A stretch of DNA of 56,209 nt from positions 1-56,209 of the forward strand of contig JAKSML010000007.1 in assembly GCA_024400665.1 (NCBI GenBank). Direction: 5' to 3'. The position numbers were made by a program, and so were the translations under genes. The DNA is from Bacteroidales bacterium (GTDB lineage: Bacteria; Bacteroidota; Bacteroidia; Bacteroidales; P3). A model generated the notes under the pieces. It was not told the origin of the DNA. It did no database searches and saw nothing but the letters and a program-made list of their open reading frames with translations. This document shows positions 26,723 to 35,052 of the stretch, one piece after another. Positions within the stretch are counted from its first letter, which is position 1; each line of letters starts with the position of its first letter.

Positions 26723-29700
26723 GGTTAATTCTTTTTTGAAGCATTCTCATTAACGTAAATACATCGAGATTAGTATCTCCCGACAGTATTCCGTTAATTC
26801 TTTCTTCAAGATTCAACGATTTCTGCTCCTCATGTTCATCTATCCGATAATTTATACTTTCCGACAAGACACCTACTTGTTCACATTCACGGAATAAAAA
26901 CACTAAATCGTCATGAAGCTTCGGCTCTTGACTGTCCTTTAATTTTTCCAATGGTGCCTCTAAAACCGAAAAACAAATTGACTGATACCACTCTGTTCTA
27001 TTATCAAAGCAAGAGATAGCATGTTGGTAGAAGTCTTTTTGACGGGGTGTAAGTAAGTTGGGTTTAACCATTGCAAGCCTTTGCCGAATTTCTTGTACAT
27101 ATTCTGCATATTCACCAGAAGAGAGGCCTAACTTTTCAATAAGTGTGTTTTCGAGCCTGTCAATTAACTGGCTGTAGCAACATCTTAATTCTCTAACTGC
27201 ACGTTGGATTACATTGCAGTAGTCTTGAACAAATGCTGAATCTCTAAGCATATCGTCTGTATAGCCTAATGCAGTGGGCAAATCTTCCAAAAATGCCTTC
27301 TCCGGATCTTTTGCCTTTGCTAACACATCCCTAAAACGAATAGTCTCTCGATGAGAAACCATTTGCGTGTGTTTCGCATATTCGTTTAGCTGTTTATTGT
27401 AGAAGAACAAAAATGGCTTTATGGTCTCAAGAAACGCTTGGCTATTAATCTCTGTATTATCGCTCAGATTGAGAAATCTGCGATACTGATTAAAGAGCTG
27501 CATTTTGATACCATCTACATCAAATGCCTTGACCTTGAAATTTCCAATATGCTTCTTCATTAGGTCAAGTAATTCAATACTAAATGAAGGAATAAATTGG
27601 TCTTGTTCGCCATATAAAGAGTACTCACTCCTTTTCATGAATAGGTATGTCGGTAACCAAAATTCAATGAATCCATCTTTCAGTTTATACGGCTGAGAGG
27701 ATAGAATATTCAATAACTCAGATAGCTTTTTAGGTCTCTCCTTAGTACTATGCAAAAAATCCTCACAGGCGTTCCAGACTGAGGCTATGTCTTCAGATGG
27801 CTCATCGGTGAATGTCCCATTTGAATGTAATCCAGTATTCTTTAATAGTGAGTAATAGATTGTTTTTTCTGGAGGGAATTTTGTAGATTCGAAACCTAAA
27901 TCATTCTTCTCCCCATTTTCTAATAAGGCTTGAAAATATTTTGCCTTTGCGCTTGCAATACTGGAACTGAGAGTATGGCGATTAAAGAGCTCGTTATTCA
28001 TCACTGGAGTTTGGTGGTAAACGGAATTACATACCTCAGATAAAAGTGTATTGAAATCTCTGTGAGATTTGATCTGTCGCTCCTCGCCTTTAAAAATCCA
28101 TACCACTTGATCGTTGTATGAGAAAAGGTTGGCACTGATTGTTGCGTTTAGAAGCCTCTCTTCATGTTCTTTGAGTTTGTCAATTTCTGTCTTCGCTACA
28201 TAATCACTATCTTCGACATGATTGAAAATATATTGGTATATTGAGATATTATAAAGGTGTTCCTCAATTTCTTTTGAATTTTTGAAGAATGCAAAAACCA
28301 AAGCATGGTCACAATTCTGACTAAACTCTCGAATTTTGTTAAGTGCATTTTTCCGTGTGGAGAAAATTAGTTCTACATAGCCATCAGTATCACCTTTTGG
28401 AATGATTTCAATAGGTTCTTCGCATATATAGTAGTCGAAATAACGTGGAGTACCCTTCTGATAATAGTGTGCCTTTACTGGAGATATTCTGCTATTAATA
28501 TGAACTCTTAGCTCATCAACAAAATTGGATGAATGTGGTACTATTAATCTAGCATTGATAACTTCTGATTCAATGTCAACATCCGTTCCTTCAAAGAGTA
28601 CTAATCGCTCTTTATATGCTGCATATCGAACGATTTTTTTCTTTATTAGTTCGTTAATAATGACGTGTGCATTATCAATACCCATAGCCAGTTTTGCATA
28701 TTCTGACAAATCGTTCTTGTCGAATCTAAATCCAGCACTGCATACGATGTTCAAAAGGCCGATTACCTTTAATAAGTTAGTTGCAGTGGCCAGTTCGAAA
28801 TTGTCTGTCCATTTTTGGCTTTCAGCACGTTCAATGGAAACTCTAATAGCCCTCCATGTCATAGAATCTACATTGGCTTCACTCAGTTGAGAATGATAAT
28901 GGTATGTGATATAATCAAATACCATTAACAGATTGTACAACCTATTTGAAGATGGCTCAAAGTCCGCGACAGAACCATCTCCTTTAGCAGCTAAAAAGGA
29001 GAAGAGAGAACGCTCATTTTGCCCATATTTTTGTATTGAAGAGGCAATTGCAAATGCTGAAAACGGATCCATCGGATACAAATTGCCTGCAACCTCATCT
29101 GAAAAGTCATCCGAAAGAAAATGAGACCTTTTAGCAAGTGAAATCAATTTTTGAAAATTTCTTCTACTTTCTGATTTCAAGTTTAAGAGATTCTTTTTTG
29201 CTACAAGAGCTAATATCTGTTCAATCGGTTCAACAAAAGTTATTTCATGAAATCTACCTTTAACTTTCATCCATTCGAACTTCTGCTCTTCGGACAGTTG
29301 CTTAGAATATGCACCGAAATTTTGGTGAAGAGTTGTGATTAACAGGATTTGTCTATCTGTGTTATTTACAAATTCTGCGAATTTTTGTAGGAAATAGAAT
29401 TCTTTCTCTGGATTATTCTTTGCTGCATGCTCTAAAATTTTGCCAAATTCATCAATGATTATCACTAAAAGTTTGCCTTGTCTTTCTAATCCGTCATAAT
29501 AATCTCTAAGCGCATCTAATACATTGGCATTGGGGTCTAAATTTAATTTCTGGGCAAGAAGAACCGATAATTCACAATAGTCCCCGATTATTTTAACTAT
29601 TTCAACTTGAAAAGATTTAAAGGCTTCCTTTGGCAAGAATAAAAAAGGGATTCGTCTTTTTTGCAAAATATCTGATTCAAAGGCTAGTAGGAAGCTTGTC

Positions 29701-29870
29701 TTCCCCGTCCCATAAGTTCCAATGATGGTAAAAGAGTGAATTCCGGCCTTGAAACTTGATGATATATTGGCAATAGCCTTCTGTGCATTGGGTGTAACAA
29801 TGTATTTAAACCCCTTAGGGAATCCATTCTCTATATTGGCTGAAAGACTAAATTTACCCATAGTATTCAT
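26715..29870 (-). CDS. sspC: large P-loop ATPase, SspC-like
   Basis: A 1051-residue ATPase. Walker A is GTYGTGKTS (51-59) and Walker B VIIIDEFGK (136-144), at the head of a long, mostly helical protein. SspC, in the single-strand phosphorothioation system, is a large ATPase acting with SspB and SspD. Size, P-loop position and gene order fit. It overlaps sspB by 17 bp and sspD by 8 bp, so translation is probably coupled. A second ATG, three codons on, is equally possible. It is not a BREX-type BrxC as far as I can see, since no PglZ accompanies it. Confidence 0.78.
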   Translation of the reverse strand: MNTMGKFSLSANIENGFPKGFKYIVTPNAQKAIANISSSFKAGIHSFTIIGTYGTGKTSFLLAFESDILQKRRIPFLFLPKEAFKSFQVEIVKIIGDYCELSVLLAQKLNLDPNANVLDALRDYYDGLERQGKLLVIIIDEFGKILEHAAKNNPEKEFYFLQKFAEFVNNTDRQILLITTLHQNFGAYSKQLSEEQKFEWMKVKGRFHEITFVEPIEQILALVAKKNLLNLKSESRRNFQKLISLAKRSHFLSDDFSDEVAGNLYPMDPFSAFAIASSIQKYGQNERSLFSFLAAKGDGSVADFEPSSNRLYNLLMVFDYITYHYHSQLSEANVDSMTWRAIRVSIERAESQKWTDNFELATATNLLKVIGLLNIVCSAGFRFDKNDLSEYAKLAMGIDNAHVIINELIKKKIVRYAAYKERLVLFEGTDVDIESEVINARLIVPHSSNFVDELRVHINSRISPVKAHYYQKGTPRYFDYYICEEPIEIIPKGDTDGYVELIFSTRKNALNKIREFSQNCDHALVFAFFKNSKEIEEHLYNISIYQYIFNHVEDSDYVAKTEIDKLKEHEERLLNATISANLFSYNDQVVWIFKGEERQIKSHRDFNTLLSEVCNSVYHQTPVMNNELFNRHTLSSSIASAKAKYFQALLENGEKNDLGFESTKFPPEKTIYYSLLKNTGLHSNGTFTDEPSEDIASVWNACEDFLHSTKERPKKLSELLNILSSQPYKLKDGFIEFWLPTYLFMKRSEYSLYGEQDQFIPSFSIELLDLMKKHIGNFKVKAFDVDGIKMQLFNQYRRFLNLSDNTEINSQAFLETIKPFLFFYNKQLNEYAKHTQMVSHRETIRFRDVLAKAKDPEKAFLEDLPTALGYTDDMLRDSAFVQDYCNVIQRAVRELRCCYSQLIDRLENTLIEKLGLSSGEYAEYVQEIRQRLAMVKPNLLTPRQKDFYQHAISCFDNRTEWYQSICFSVLEAPLEKLKDSQEPKLHDDLVFLFRECEQVGVLSESINYRIDEHEEQKSLNLEERINGILSGDTNLDVFTLMRMLQKRINHE

Positions 29871-30708
29871 CTAAAAATTGTATAGCTTGTGGCTGATTTA
29901 TGAATTGAATTTGTCGAATGCCAGAATTATCAGTATAAGCAACATAGTTACTATACTTTTGGGATACCTGCTTTAACATGGAAATTAATTCTCCATCAGT
30001 CATGCAAAAAGGAAGTCCAACACATTCTTTTACGACTTCATATGGTATAGTGTCATCAGTTTTGAAATCGGTTAAAGCATACATAAAAATCTCAATTGGT
30101 ACAGATCTCTTCCCTTCAATATTAAAAAAGTATCCTTGACCAGTACCATTAGGTTTTATTAGCTCAAGATCTAATAACAATGATGAAAAGTCTTCGTTAG
30201 ATTTGGCTTTGCGAGGAGGTGCATAGTTTGATAGTAATACACTGATATCCTTTTCAAGTGTTGCATTATTAATGGATTTCCCCATACCCATCTCAGCAAA
30301 GCGAGTAATCACATATTTAGATACTTGATCTTTCGTAAAAAATATAAGCTCTTTTTGAAGACCGCAAAAGAAGAAATTGTACAATGAAGCAATTTTTGAA
30401 GTGACAATTAGATAATGCAGCAACCAAAGAGTTGCTATGTCCTCAATATACTTGTCTTTACCATTGTTATCGTCAAAAATATAATCCCCAATAAAATTAA
30501 GTGTTCCATCTTCGTTGCTAATGCCAAAAGCCTTCATCCAAAATTTGATAGCAGCGACCATATTTTTACCTACTCCAAGATGGATTACTGCATCTGCACT
30601 ATTAAAATCATTATTATTCTTCATAAAGTCATATCCTTTTTTAAGCCATAACGCTTTACAAGAGAATGACTCATGACCAGAGAATGTATATTTACTTTTT
30701 TCAGCCAT
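29854..30708 (-). CDS. sspB: DUF4007 protein, SspB-like nickase
   Basis: A 284-residue DUF4007 protein. The family signatures FSGHESF (9-15), WLKKGYDF and LGVGKNMV (44-51) are followed by FWMKAFG. SspB carries this domain and acts as a DNA-nicking enzyme needed for single-strand phosphorothioation. I start at ATG 30708 because the family begins near KYTFSGHE; the open frame continues 35 codons upstream through unrelated AT-rich sequence. It is the first gene of the six-gene operon, 250 bp behind a consensus promoter. Confidence 0.85.
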   Translation of the reverse strand: MAEKSKYTFSGHESFSCKALWLKKGYDFMKNNNDFNSADAVIHLGVGKNMVAAIKFWMKAFGISNEDGTLNFIGDYIFDDNNGKDKYIEDIATLWLLHYLIVTSKIASLYNFFFCGLQKELIFFTKDQVSKYVITRFAEMGMGKSINNATLEKDISVLLSNYAPPRKAKSNEDFSSLLLDLELIKPNGTGQGYFFNIEGKRSVPIEIFMYALTDFKTDDTIPYEVVKECVGLPFCMTDGELISMLKQVSQKYSNYVAYTDNSGIRQIQFINQPQAIQFLDEYYG

Positions 30709-30961
30709 CGTTGATTTTATGTTTTGGCATCGAATCGAAAAGTGTAAACTTTTTTTGTTAAAGATTGATATTCTAGAACTACCTATTGTACAAGCAAGAA
30801 AACTCGCACTCATGATATATCAACTTTCCACCATACAGTTATTGAATTTTTAAATTTTAATCTATACAAAAAACGAAAACACTTTATTACTATTTATTAA
30901 TAATTCTATTATTATATAATTTTCAACATGTTAGTTAAACATTTGATGTTATAATTTGCTT

Positions 30962-30993
30962 GCAAATATACAAAAAAAAGGAGACTTGGCAAA
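30962..30993 (-). promoter_or_regulatory. promoter of the ssp-like operon
   Basis: Leftward TTTG (30993-30990), 19 bases, TATATTTGC (30970-30962). It implies a leader of about 245 nt before sspB. No operator dyad is obvious. Confidence 0.65.
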
Positions 30994-31219
30994 AAATAAT
31001 TTTACTATGTATGCCTACTTTGTATAAACATTCTGCCCCTATAATGCCTTCGGTATGCCTAAGGAGTGAGTAAGAACTGCATTGCTACTGCATTGCTATG
31101 AAGCCTCCCCCCACCCCCTACGCACAAAGGCCACCCACCAAATCAGCTCTCCCGCGCCTCCGAAAATAGTTTCTCGGAAGCACGATGACCGAGAAGGCAT
31201 TTTAAGCGTATCCCCATGC

Positions 31220-31299
31220 AACTATCATGGAATAGGACGCTTATATAAAAATCGTCCTTTTTGAAAGAAACAGCCGTAGCAACTGATTCCATGATAGTT
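31220..31299. repeat. 80-bp element with 14-bp inverted ends
   Basis: AACTATCATGGAAT (31220-31233) is the exact reverse complement of 31286-31299. Inside lies AGGACG, 13 bases, CGTCCT and TTTT, which could work as a rightward terminator. It could be a large hairpin, or a remnant of a small inverted-repeat element at the edge of the island. Confidence 0.6.
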
Positions 31300-31389
31300 A
31301 GCGTTCGTTAGCATTTTTTATTGTTTCTTCAACGCCATTATTCATATTTTTTTTGTATTTTTGCAAATCGAAATACATCTCAAACAAGC

Positions 31390-32007
31390 ATGCAACTGCC
31401 CTCTAACACTCTGTCTCAAGCTGTCGAAGCCCTCTCCTCCCTGCCTGGCGTGGGGAAACGTTCGGCTCTGCGCTTTGCTCTGCATCTGCTCAAGCAGCCT
31501 ACCGATGAGGTGCTGCAGCTCTCCGAGGCCATCCGCCGTCTCACCACAGACATCCACTATTGCCGTATCTGCCATAGTATCAGCGACGAAGAACTGTGTC
31601 CCATCTGCTCCAGTCCCAAACGTGTACAGAGCATCGTCTGCGTGGTTGAGAACATACAGGACGTGATGGCCATCGAGAACACGCAGCAGTACCGCGGCCT
31701 CTACCATGTGCTGGGCGGCGTCATCTCGCCCATCGACGGCGTGGGCATCCGCGACCTCAACATCTCCACGCTCCTTGAACGTGTCCAAAAAGGCATCCCC
31801 TCCCCTATCGAAGAGGTCATCCTCGCCCTGCCCACCACCATGGAGGGCGACACCACCAATTTCTACCTCAACAAGCAGCTGCAACCTATGGGCGTGAAAG
31901 TGACCACGATAGCACGCGGCGTGGCTATCGGCGACAACCTCGAATATGCCGACGAGATAACTCTCGGACGCTCAATCCTGCACAGAATACCTTTTTCTAA
32001 CAACTAA
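31390..32007 (+). CDS. recR: recombination protein RecR
   Basis: A 205-residue protein with a helix-hairpin-helix near 15-35 (LPGVGKRSA), a four-cysteine zinc site (Cys58, 61, 70, 73) and a Toprim domain (about 80-175). RecR with RecO loads RecA at gaps. I start at ATG 31390, 26 bp behind the -7 box TATTTTTGC. The GH3 lipoprotein gene follows 12 bp on in the same direction. Confidence 0.95.
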   Translation: MQLPSNTLSQAVEALSSLPGVGKRSALRFALHLLKQPTDEVLQLSEAIRRLTTDIHYCRICHSISDEELCPICSSPKRVQSIVCVVENIQDVMAIENTQQYRGLYHVLGGVISPIDGVGIRDLNISTLLERVQKGIPSPIEEVILALPTTMEGDTTNFYLNKQLQPMGVKVTTIARGVAIGDNLEYADEITLGRSILHRIPFSNN

Positions 32008-32019
32008 TATCCACACACA

Positions 32020-33165
32020 ATGAAACATCCCTTCTTTTTCATACTCACCCTTATCCTTGGCCTCTCGGCTTGCGGCCAAAACATTGAGCAGCAGACCGCT
32101 GCTACAGCAACAACCCCTGTCTCGACCGATCAGCAGCTTCGCGAAGATATCGGCGAGATGCTCCTTGTAGGCTTTCGGGGCACAAGCATCAACGAAAACA
32201 GCACTATCGCACGCGACATCCGCGACTACCACGTGGGCAGCATCATCCTTTTCGAATATGACGCACCCACAGGCACACGCCACCGCAACATACAGTCTCC
32301 CAGCCAAGTGAAGGAGCTCTGTGCCAATCTGCAAAAATACGGCAACGGCAGCCTCCTCATCGGCATAGACCAGGAAGGCGGCAACGTGACACGTCTGCGC
32401 ACCAAGGACGGATTTCCTGCCACAATGACCGCCCAGGCTTCGGCAGAAGCTGGCGATAAGAGCGTGGAAAGCAATGCGCTGACTGTGACTCAAGAGCTTC
32501 AGGATGCGGGAATAAACCTCAATTTCGCCCCTTGCGTGGATGTCAATATCAACCCCGCCTGCCCCGTGATTGGCAAGATGGGGCGCAGCTTCTCCTCCGA
32601 CCCCTACAAGGTGGCACATTTTGCCGATATCTGGATTAAGACACAACACGAGAAGGGCATCGTCTCCTGCCTCAAACATTTCCCCGGACACGGCAGCGCC
32701 AAAGGCGACACCCATGCCGGACTTGTGGATGTGACTGATACTTGGACGGATAAGGAGCTTATCCCCTATCGCAAACTTATTCAGAGCAACGCTGTTGAGA
32801 TGGTCATGGTGGCACATGTCATCAACCGCGACCTCGGCGACGACCTGCCAGCCTCACTCTCCCCCATCGTAGTGGGCGAGAAGCTGCGTAACGAGCTTGG
32901 CTTCAATGGTGTAATCGTCACCGACGACCTCGCCATGGGCGCCATCACCAAGCAATATGGCTTTGAAGAAGCCCTCAGGATGGCCATCGTGGCAGGCTGC
33001 GACCTGCTCTGCCTCTCGAACAACGGCACCCAATACGACCCCGACATGGTGCCCCACGCCGTCGAGGCCATCATGCACTTTGTCGAGGTCGGCGAACTCT
33101 CAGCCGAGACCATCCATACCGCAGCCGAACGAGTGAGAGCCCTCAAGAAAAATATCAATAAATAG
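32020..33165 (+). CDS. GH3 family beta-N-acetylhexosaminidase-like lipoprotein
   Basis: A 381-residue glycoside hydrolase family 3 protein with a lipobox (GLSAC, Cys18), so envelope-anchored. It has the NagZ-type loop KHFPGHG (219-225) followed by the acid/base pair Asp230-x-His232, and the nucleophile Asp302 in VTDDLAMG. This fits removal of beta-N-acetylglucosamine from peptidoglycan fragments or glycans. The (beta/alpha)8 domain is complete and no C-terminal GH3 domain is present, as in NagZ. Confidence 0.9.
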   Translation: MKHPFFFILTLILGLSACGQNIEQQTAATATTPVSTDQQLREDIGEMLLVGFRGTSINENSTIARDIRDYHVGSIILFEYDAPTGTRHRNIQSPSQVKELCANLQKYGNGSLLIGIDQEGGNVTRLRTKDGFPATMTAQASAEAGDKSVESNALTVTQELQDAGINLNFAPCVDVNINPACPVIGKMGRSFSSDPYKVAHFADIWIKTQHEKGIVSCLKHFPGHGSAKGDTHAGLVDVTDTWTDKELIPYRKLIQSNAVEMVMVAHVINRDLGDDLPASLSPIVVGEKLRNELGFNGVIVTDDLAMGAITKQYGFEEALRMAIVAGCDLLCLSNNGTQYDPDMVPHAVEAIMHFVEVGELSAETIHTAAERVRALKKNINK

Positions 33166-33220
33166 TATAGCTATCGACACCAAAGAGAAACATATTCGTC
33201 GGCATAATATAGCTGTAACC

Positions 33221-33688
33221 GTGCTACTTTGCATGGTATCAGCCATTTGTCTATATGCTTACTATCGCCCTCAAGCACCCAAAGAACTTGTCTGGATAGA
33301 GGGGGGCCTACATTATGATGGCAAAATTGAACGTTTTCCTGGCGCATGGATTGCTCACACAGAATGCTATGTTAGCTACACCATGCACAAATATCCCGAC
33401 TTGCTGTTTTACTGCGACTTCGATTCAGACAAACTTTTCTATAGTGATCACATCAATGAAGCGCTACAGATAAGCGAAAAAGACTATCACAAGTTTATCC
33501 TTCGAGACAAGCCAATTTTCTCGAACAAAAGCACTTACAAAGTCCGTGCATACGCCATAAGGGAAAACGGGAAAATCATTCGAGCCGCCCAACCCCGTGG
33601 AGAAGGCTGGCAACTATTGGCTGGAAATCTTTCTTTAGGACTTTTGATTATTCACTTGATAGTGCTCTTGTACAGAAAACTATCATAG
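33221..33688 (+). CDS. hypothetical membrane-anchored protein
   Basis: About 155 residues from a GTG at 33221; the first ATG is at 33233. A hydrophobic helix at the N-terminus and another near the C-terminus (SLGLLIIHLIVLLY) flank a soluble part of about 100 residues. I do not recognise it. In the same frame, sequence upstream of 33221 stays open and encodes a plausible cytoplasmic leader (KEKHIRRHN) without an ATG, so the true start may be a rare codon or a lost ATG. It may be co-transcribed with the GH3 gene. Confidence 0.5.
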   Translation: MLLCMVSAICLYAYYRPQAPKELVWIEGGLHYDGKIERFPGAWIAHTECYVSYTMHKYPDLLFYCDFDSDKLFYSDHINEALQISEKDYHKFILRDKPIFSNKSTYKVRAYAIRENGKIIRAAQPRGEGWQLLAGNLSLGLLIIHLIVLLYRKLS

Positions 33689-33698
33689 AATCAACTCC

Positions 33699-34262
33699 TT
33701 AATCGCCAAAGAAGGTGCCTTTGATGGCAAAAATGAGAAGGAAGAGCACAGCAATAAGCTGCCATTTCCGCTCATTCATGGTCTTCTTCTGACGCCCCAT
33801 CATGATAGAGAGGTAGCAGAGAAGAAACATCACAACTAACATAGGAATAGCCGAACGCCATAAGTCGCGTTCTAACAGCACTCTAAATCCAAGGCCCAAG
33901 CCGACGAAAAGCGTATTTGTGCCTGTGGCGACACCCAGCAGCAATGTCGTGCTCAAACGTGAGATGTCATAATAGGTGTGTTTGTTCGACTTCTTGCGGA
34001 ATGCAGGAAAGAACATCCTAAGTGCCACAGCAACCATGAAACCCAGATAGATAAGGTTGTCGAACTCGGGGAGATCGAACCGCAGCATATTGCCCAAGAA
34101 GATACCCAGCACGAGAAGCAAGGCATGTTCAAGTGCTATGAGGAACGAAAAAGCCATGCCCTTGGTGAGACGGATACGGTTCTTCAAAGCACAGGCACGC
34201 ATAACAACCATGGTGGGAATGGCGAGAGCTATAGAGAGAATGATATATTCGATAACTGACAT
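33699..34262 (-). CDS. MntP-like manganese efflux protein
   Basis: A 187-residue membrane protein with about six helices and two internally similar halves, opening IEYIILSIALAIPTMVVMRA and later STTLLLGVATGTNTLFVGLGLGF. The layout resembles MntP-type Mn(II) exporters, but the canonical DAFAVS-type motif is altered (TNTLFVGL), so metal specificity is uncertain. It starts 19 bp behind rsmA in the same direction and ends 10 bp from the convergent hypothetical gene. Confidence 0.65.
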   Translation of the reverse strand: MSVIEYIILSIALAIPTMVVMRACALKNRIRLTKGMAFSFLIALEHALLLVLGIFLGNMLRFDLPEFDNLIYLGFMVAVALRMFFPAFRKKSNKHTYYDISRLSTTLLLGVATGTNTLFVGLGLGFRVLLERDLWRSAIPMLVVMFLLCYLSIMMGRQKKTMNERKWQLIAVLFLLIFAIKGTFFGD

Positions 34263-34281
34263 ATTCTATGATATTTACATT

Positions 34282-35049
34282 TTACTGAACAGAGGATTCA
34301 AGAGCCTGAGTGATGGTCACAAAATCGGCCACGGAGAGTTGTTCGGCACGCAGAGCCAACAAAGGCTCGGGAACCTTGTCGAGTGGCATACTGAGCTGCT
34401 TCAAGGCATTGCGGAGCGTCTTGCGGCGCTGGTTGAAGCCAATCTTCACCACTTTGGTGAAAAGCTGCTCATCGCAGGAGAGAGCCTGGGTGGAGTTGCG
34501 GCGGAGCCTGATAACAGCCGACTTAACCTTGGGAGGCGGGTTGAAGACATGCTCATGGACGGTGAAGAGATACTCTATGTCGTAGAAAGCGGTGAGGAGG
34601 ACGCTGAGGATGCCGTAGGTCTTGCTGCCGGGTTTGGCCGCAACACGCTCAGCCACCTCCTTTTGGAACATGCCCACCATCTCAGGAATCTGATTGCGGT
34701 TGTCATAGACCTTGAAGAGTATCTGGGAGGAGATATTGTAGGGGAAGTTGCCAATCACAGCAAAAGGCTCGCAGAAAAGCTCGTTCAAATCCAAGGCAAG
34801 GAAGTCGCCCTCGATGACATGAAGCGTAGGATAGTGGTCGTGAAGATAGACAACTGATTCTGTGTCGATTTCGATGGCATGAAAATCGAGTTCGGCGTTA
34901 GCATGGAGATACTTGGTGAGCACACCCATGCCCGGACCAATCTCCAAAACGTGCTTGGTGGAGCCTGTGAGGCTCTCGGCTATCTGGCGAGCTATGTTCT
35001 CGTCCTTTAGAAAATGCTGTCCTAAGTATTTTTTGGCACGTACTTCCAT
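34282..35049 (-). CDS. rsmA: 16S rRNA dimethyltransferase RsmA (KsgA)
   Basis: A 255-residue SAM enzyme that dimethylates two adjacent adenines near the 3' end of 16S rRNA. It shows the family N-terminus KKYLGQHFLKDENIA, the SAM loop VLEIGPGMGVLT and the catalytic NFPYNIS. It starts 3 bp after the TPR gene stop, so the two are in one operon. Confidence 0.96.
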   Translation of the reverse strand: MEVRAKKYLGQHFLKDENIARQIAESLTGSTKHVLEIGPGMGVLTKYLHANAELDFHAIEIDTESVVYLHDHYPTLHVIEGDFLALDLNELFCEPFAVIGNFPYNISSQILFKVYDNRNQIPEMVGMFQKEVAERVAAKPGSKTYGILSVLLTAFYDIEYLFTVHEHVFNPPPKVKSAVIRLRRNSTQALSCDEQLFTKVVKIGFNQRRKTLRNALKQLSMPLDKVPEPLLALRAEQLSVADFVTITQALESSVQ

Positions 35050-35052
35050 ATT

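Larger units (their letters stand above)
30709..31389. other. 680-bp spacer between recR and the ssp-like operon
   Basis: There is no gene. The left 270 bp is very AT-rich and holds the island promoter. The right part contains dyads: 14-bp inverted repeats at 31220-31233 and 31286-31299 around an inner AGGACG/CGTCCT hairpin followed by T residues, a TTCTCGG/CCGAGAA hairpin at 31171-31195, and the recR -7 box TATTTTTGC at 31356-31364. Confidence 0.6.

Noticed and set aside
21482..30708. Assignment of the island as BREX or as canonical Dnd
   Set aside because: No PglZ or BrxL for BREX, and no DndD (SMC-like) or DndE for Dnd; DUF4007 plus DUF262/DUF1524 fits Ssp better.
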